From Halorientalis pallida (GTDB lineage Archaea; Halobacteriota; Halobacteria; Halobacteriales; Haloarculaceae): a stretch of DNA of 64,000 nt. This document shows positions 61,749 to 64,000 of the stretch, piece after piece; position 1 is the first letter of the stretch; each line of letters starts with the position of its first letter. Location of the stretch: positions 439,001 to 503,000 of the forward strand of contig NZ_RDFA01000002.1 in NCBI RefSeq assembly GCF_004118325.1. The letters run 5' to 3'. The notes under the pieces are model-generated. The model made no database searches. It had not been told where the DNA came from and saw only the letters and a program-made list of their open reading frames with translations. Made by a program: the position numbers and the translations under genes.

Positions 61749-62960
61749 TCAGAACACGGGTACGAACCGGAAGAGCAGGTACGACGCGACCGTCGCGATG
61801 GCCGGGACGATGTTCTGCAGCAGGATCACTCGCGCGGTGGTCGCCGGCTCGAACAGGTCCGACGCCTTCGGCAGGTCCTCGGGTTCTTCCTCCCCGATGG
61901 CCTTGTGTCCGGTCGCTTCCGGCGTGCCGCCCTGGCCGCCGACCGTCGGAGCGTCGTCGGACTCGGCCGCCAGCGCACCCGGTGAGACCGCCGGCTGATC
62001 GCCCCCGCCCCGGACCGCGTCGCCGATGGTCGCCGTCCGGGTCGCCCGCCCCCAGCCGAGGCCGACGATGCTCATCGTCGCGATGATGACGAAACTGGCC
62101 GGCACGCCAAGCGCCGACAGCACCGTCACCAGCGTGGAACTGACGACGGCGACGACCAGCGCCGCCAGGATCGGCAGGTCCGTCAGGTCGTTGCCGACGG
62201 TGTCCATCGTTCGCCGTGCGATGGTGAACGCGCCCAGCCCGATGGCCGCCCCGCCCAGTAGGACGCCGTCGTAGAGGCCGAGCGAGCCGCTGCCGACCAG
62301 CGGCGCGACCGCGTTGGCGACGTTCGAGGCCCCCGCCGAGAACGCCATGTAACAGCCGATGCCGACCACCGACAGCGTCCCCACGAACTCCCGGCGGGTC
62401 GTCCCCGGCCCCAGCGCGGGCCACGGCATCGACCCGGAGCGGTCGAGCACGAGCAGCGAGCCCTCCGACTGGGAGATGGCGAACGACTCGACCAGCCGCG
62501 GGTAGAAGTACCGCCCGATGACGCCACAGACCCAGAACGCGAGGACGGGGGCGAACAGCCACCAGGAGACGATCTCACCGATCTCCGCCCAGTTGAGGTT
62601 CCCCTGGGCCAGTCCGAGCCCCGCGATGGCGCCCACTGCCGTCATCGACGTGGAGGCCGGCACACCCACGACGTTCGAGAGGAAGAGCGCGAACCCGATA
62701 AAAAAGAGGACGGCGATCGACGTCCCCAGCGTGAACGCGCTCTGGGGCACGATCTGCCCGCCGAGCGTCTTGACGACCTCCGTCCCGACGGTGACGCCCC
62801 CGAGGAGCGCGAAGCCCGTCATCAGCACTGCGGCCCCGATCTTCGAGATCGTCCCAGCCCCGACTGCGGGGCCAAAGGCCACCCCCGTGGAGGACCCTCC
62901 GATGTTGAATCCGACGAATACGGCCACGAGAAGCCCGACCAGGAGGAGGGCCGATACCAT
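61749..62960 (-). CDS. PiT-family inorganic phosphate transporter
   Basis: A 403-residue membrane symporter with two halves. The N-terminal repeat starts LVAVFVGFNIGGSSTGVAFG, a variant of the PiT GANDxxN motif, and has VVGVPASTSMTAVGAIAGLG; the C-terminal repeat has CYMAFSAGASNVANAVAPLV. A cytoplasmic acidic loop (SDDAPTVGGQGGTPEATGHK) lies near the end. It imports phosphate (or sulfate) with Na+ or H+. The ATG at 62960 is clear. Confidence 0.9.
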   Translation of the reverse strand: MVSALLLVGLLVAVFVGFNIGGSSTGVAFGPAVGAGTISKIGAAVLMTGFALLGGVTVGTEVVKTLGGQIVPQSAFTLGTSIAVLFFIGFALFLSNVVGVPASTSMTAVGAIAGLGLAQGNLNWAEIGEIVSWWLFAPVLAFWVCGVIGRYFYPRLVESFAISQSEGSLLVLDRSGSMPWPALGPGTTRREFVGTLSVVGIGCYMAFSAGASNVANAVAPLVGSGSLGLYDGVLLGGAAIGLGAFTIARRTMDTVGNDLTDLPILAALVVAVVSSTLVTVLSALGVPASFVIIATMSIVGLGWGRATRTATIGDAVRGGGDQPAVSPGALAAESDDAPTVGGQGGTPEATGHKAIGEEEPEDLPKASDLFEPATTARVILLQNIVPAIATVASYLLFRFVPVF

Positions 62961-63086
62961 GTGCGGTCCTGTGAGTGCCGTCGATTAAACGATGGCGTTT
63001 CCGGCGACGATCCGTCGTCAGTGACGTCGGCACCGTCGCCCCCCGCGACCGACACGTTTTCCGCACTCGGCCGCCCAGTCGAGCGT

Positions 63087-63809
63087 ATGTTTCCCGAGTT
63101 CGAGGTCGTCCCCGCCGTGGACATGCAGGACGGCCAGGTGGTCCAGCTCGTCGGCGGCGAGCGCGGCACCGGCACGGAGTACGGCGATCCCGTCGAGGCC
63201 ACCCGCCGCTGGATCGAAGCTGGCGCGCGCACCCTCCACCTCGTCGACCTCGACGGCGCGTTCGAGGGCGAGCGCGAGAACGCCCCCGCCGTCGACGCCA
63301 TCCTCGACGAGGTCGACGTGGACGTGCAACTGGGCGGTGGCATCCGCACCGTCACCGACGCCACCGACCTGCTGGACCGGGGCGTCGACCGCGTGATTCT
63401 GGGGACCGCCGCCGTCGAGACCCCCGAGATAGTCGAGGAGATCGGCGCGGCACACCCCGGGAGTGTGACGGTCAGCCTCGACGCGAAAGACGGCGAAGTC
63501 GTCGTCTCGGGCTGGACCGAGGGCACCGGCCTCGACCCCGCCGAGGCCGCGACTCGCTACGAGGACCTCGGCGCTGGCGCGATCCTGTTCACCGACGTGG
63601 ACGTAGAGGGCCAGCTCGAAGGTGTGCGGACCGATCCCGTCCGGCGCGTCGTCGAGGCCGTCGACATCCCCGTGATCGCCAGCGGTGGGGTGGCGACCAT
63701 CGAGGACGTGCGGGACCTGAAAACGGCAGGCGCGAGCGCCGTCGTCGTCGGCAGTGCGCTCTACGAGGGGCAGTTCACGCTCGAAGAGGCGATGGCGGCG
63801 GTGGAGTAG
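63087..63809 (+). CDS. hisA: ProFAR isomerase HisA
   Basis: A 240-residue TIM-barrel isomerase for the fourth histidine step. The first strand has FEVVPAVDMQDGQVVQL with the catalytic Asp, DVQLGGGIRTVTDATDLLDR and VILGTAAVETPEIVEEI are the phosphate loops, the second catalytic Asp is in ILFTDVDVEGQLEG, and VIASGGVATIEDVRDLKTAG closes the barrel. Length is normal. It is a monocistronic neighbour of hisI by distance (3.6 kb). Confidence 0.95.
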   Translation: MFPEFEVVPAVDMQDGQVVQLVGGERGTGTEYGDPVEATRRWIEAGARTLHLVDLDGAFEGERENAPAVDAILDEVDVDVQLGGGIRTVTDATDLLDRGVDRVILGTAAVETPEIVEEIGAAHPGSVTVSLDAKDGEVVVSGWTEGTGLDPAEAATRYEDLGAGAILFTDVDVEGQLEGVRTDPVRRVVEAVDIPVIASGGVATIEDVRDLKTAGASAVVVGSALYEGQFTLEEAMAAVE

Positions 63810-63810
63810 C

Positions 63811-64000
63811 TACGCTCGCGTCCCGCTAACGACGGCACCGTCCCGGGTCACGACGCCGCCAGTCAGCGCGCCGAGGGGCTTCGTGACGCTGTAGGCGGGT
63901 GTCTCGACGGTGATCGGCGTCTCGTCGGTGACGTCCGAGAAGTGCAAGACGAGTTCGTAGGTGCCGTCCGATCCGATAGGGTGTGCTTCCTCCTGGCCCC
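63811..64000 (-). CDS. Partial gene, C-terminal fragment
   Basis: The frame enters from the right edge and ends at TAG, 63811-63813. The visible ~62 residues include EEAHPIGSDGTYELVLHFSD, VTDETPITVETPAYSVTKPL and GALTGGVVTRDGAVVSGTRA. It looks like the last strands of a soluble, beta-rich protein. Not recognised. It converges with hisA with one base between the stops. Confidence 0.55.

Noticed and set aside
1-64000. tRNA, rRNA, CRISPR, insertion sequence, integrase attachment site
   Set aside because: I looked for tRNA T-arm patterns, repeat-spacer arrays and transposase motifs by eye and found none; a tRNAscan or IS search would be decisive.

Overview
The window is chromosomal DNA of a haloarchaeon. 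GC content is high, the predicted proteins are strongly acidic, and many genes look leaderless, with TATA boxes about 25-35 nt before the start codon. Taxon-specific families support this: SipW-type and PGF-CTERM-type exported proteins, a halophilic 2Fe-2S ferredoxin, archaeal PurO, PolD and Hef. The malate dehydrogenase resembles the Haloarcula enzyme, so Haloarculaceae is my best guess; that placement is inference.

Layout. (1) 0.1-9.3 kb: an export cluster. A divergent winged-helix membrane regulator faces five exported proteins with SipW-type leaders (two carry an internal von Willebrand A domain), an S26B signal peptidase, an acidic low-complexity protein and a 45-residue membrane peptide. 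It looks like a surface-fibre or matrix system related to bacterial TasA/SipW and archaeal bundling pili. (2) 9.3-29 kb: housekeeping and accessory genes, including a BioY-type ECF biotin transporter, flavin-dependent oxidoreductases, a 5'-truncated cytochrome P450, a monothiol glutaredoxin with BolA, a LUD protein, PurO, an AI-2E family permease, a PGF-CTERM surface protein and aspartate kinase. (3) 29.3-36.8 kb: a replication island. PolD small subunit, signal peptidase and Orc1/Cdc6 lie on one side of a 1.4-kb non-coding origin (oriC1-like), and the origin-associated genes oapA-oapB-oapC lie on the other. The origin holds an almost perfect inverted pair of origin recognition boxes with G-strings, further boxes, an AT-richer core crowded with CTAG, and a 19-bp tandem repeat. 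(4) 36.8-49.5 kb: a formate/nitrite transporter pseudogene with three single-base frameshifts, malate dehydrogenase, the Hef helicase-nuclease, a hybrid sensor kinase, glycyl-tRNA synthetase and a CBS-domain protein. (5) 49.5-64 kb: PolD large subunit interrupted by a 516-residue intein in its catalytic motif, then panE-like, glmM-like, hisI, prepilin peptidase, ferredoxin, a PiT-type transporter and hisA. A partial gene runs off the right edge.

Two themes stand out. Replication and repair genes (Orc1, both PolD subunits, Hef) are clustered, and origin-box-like sequences occur not only in the origin but also inside the disordered linkers of the PolD small subunit and, in weaker form, Hef. The SipW operon couples its own peptidase to several divergent substrates and is the best candidate for an undescribed system. 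I recognised no tRNA, rRNA, CRISPR array or insertion sequence.
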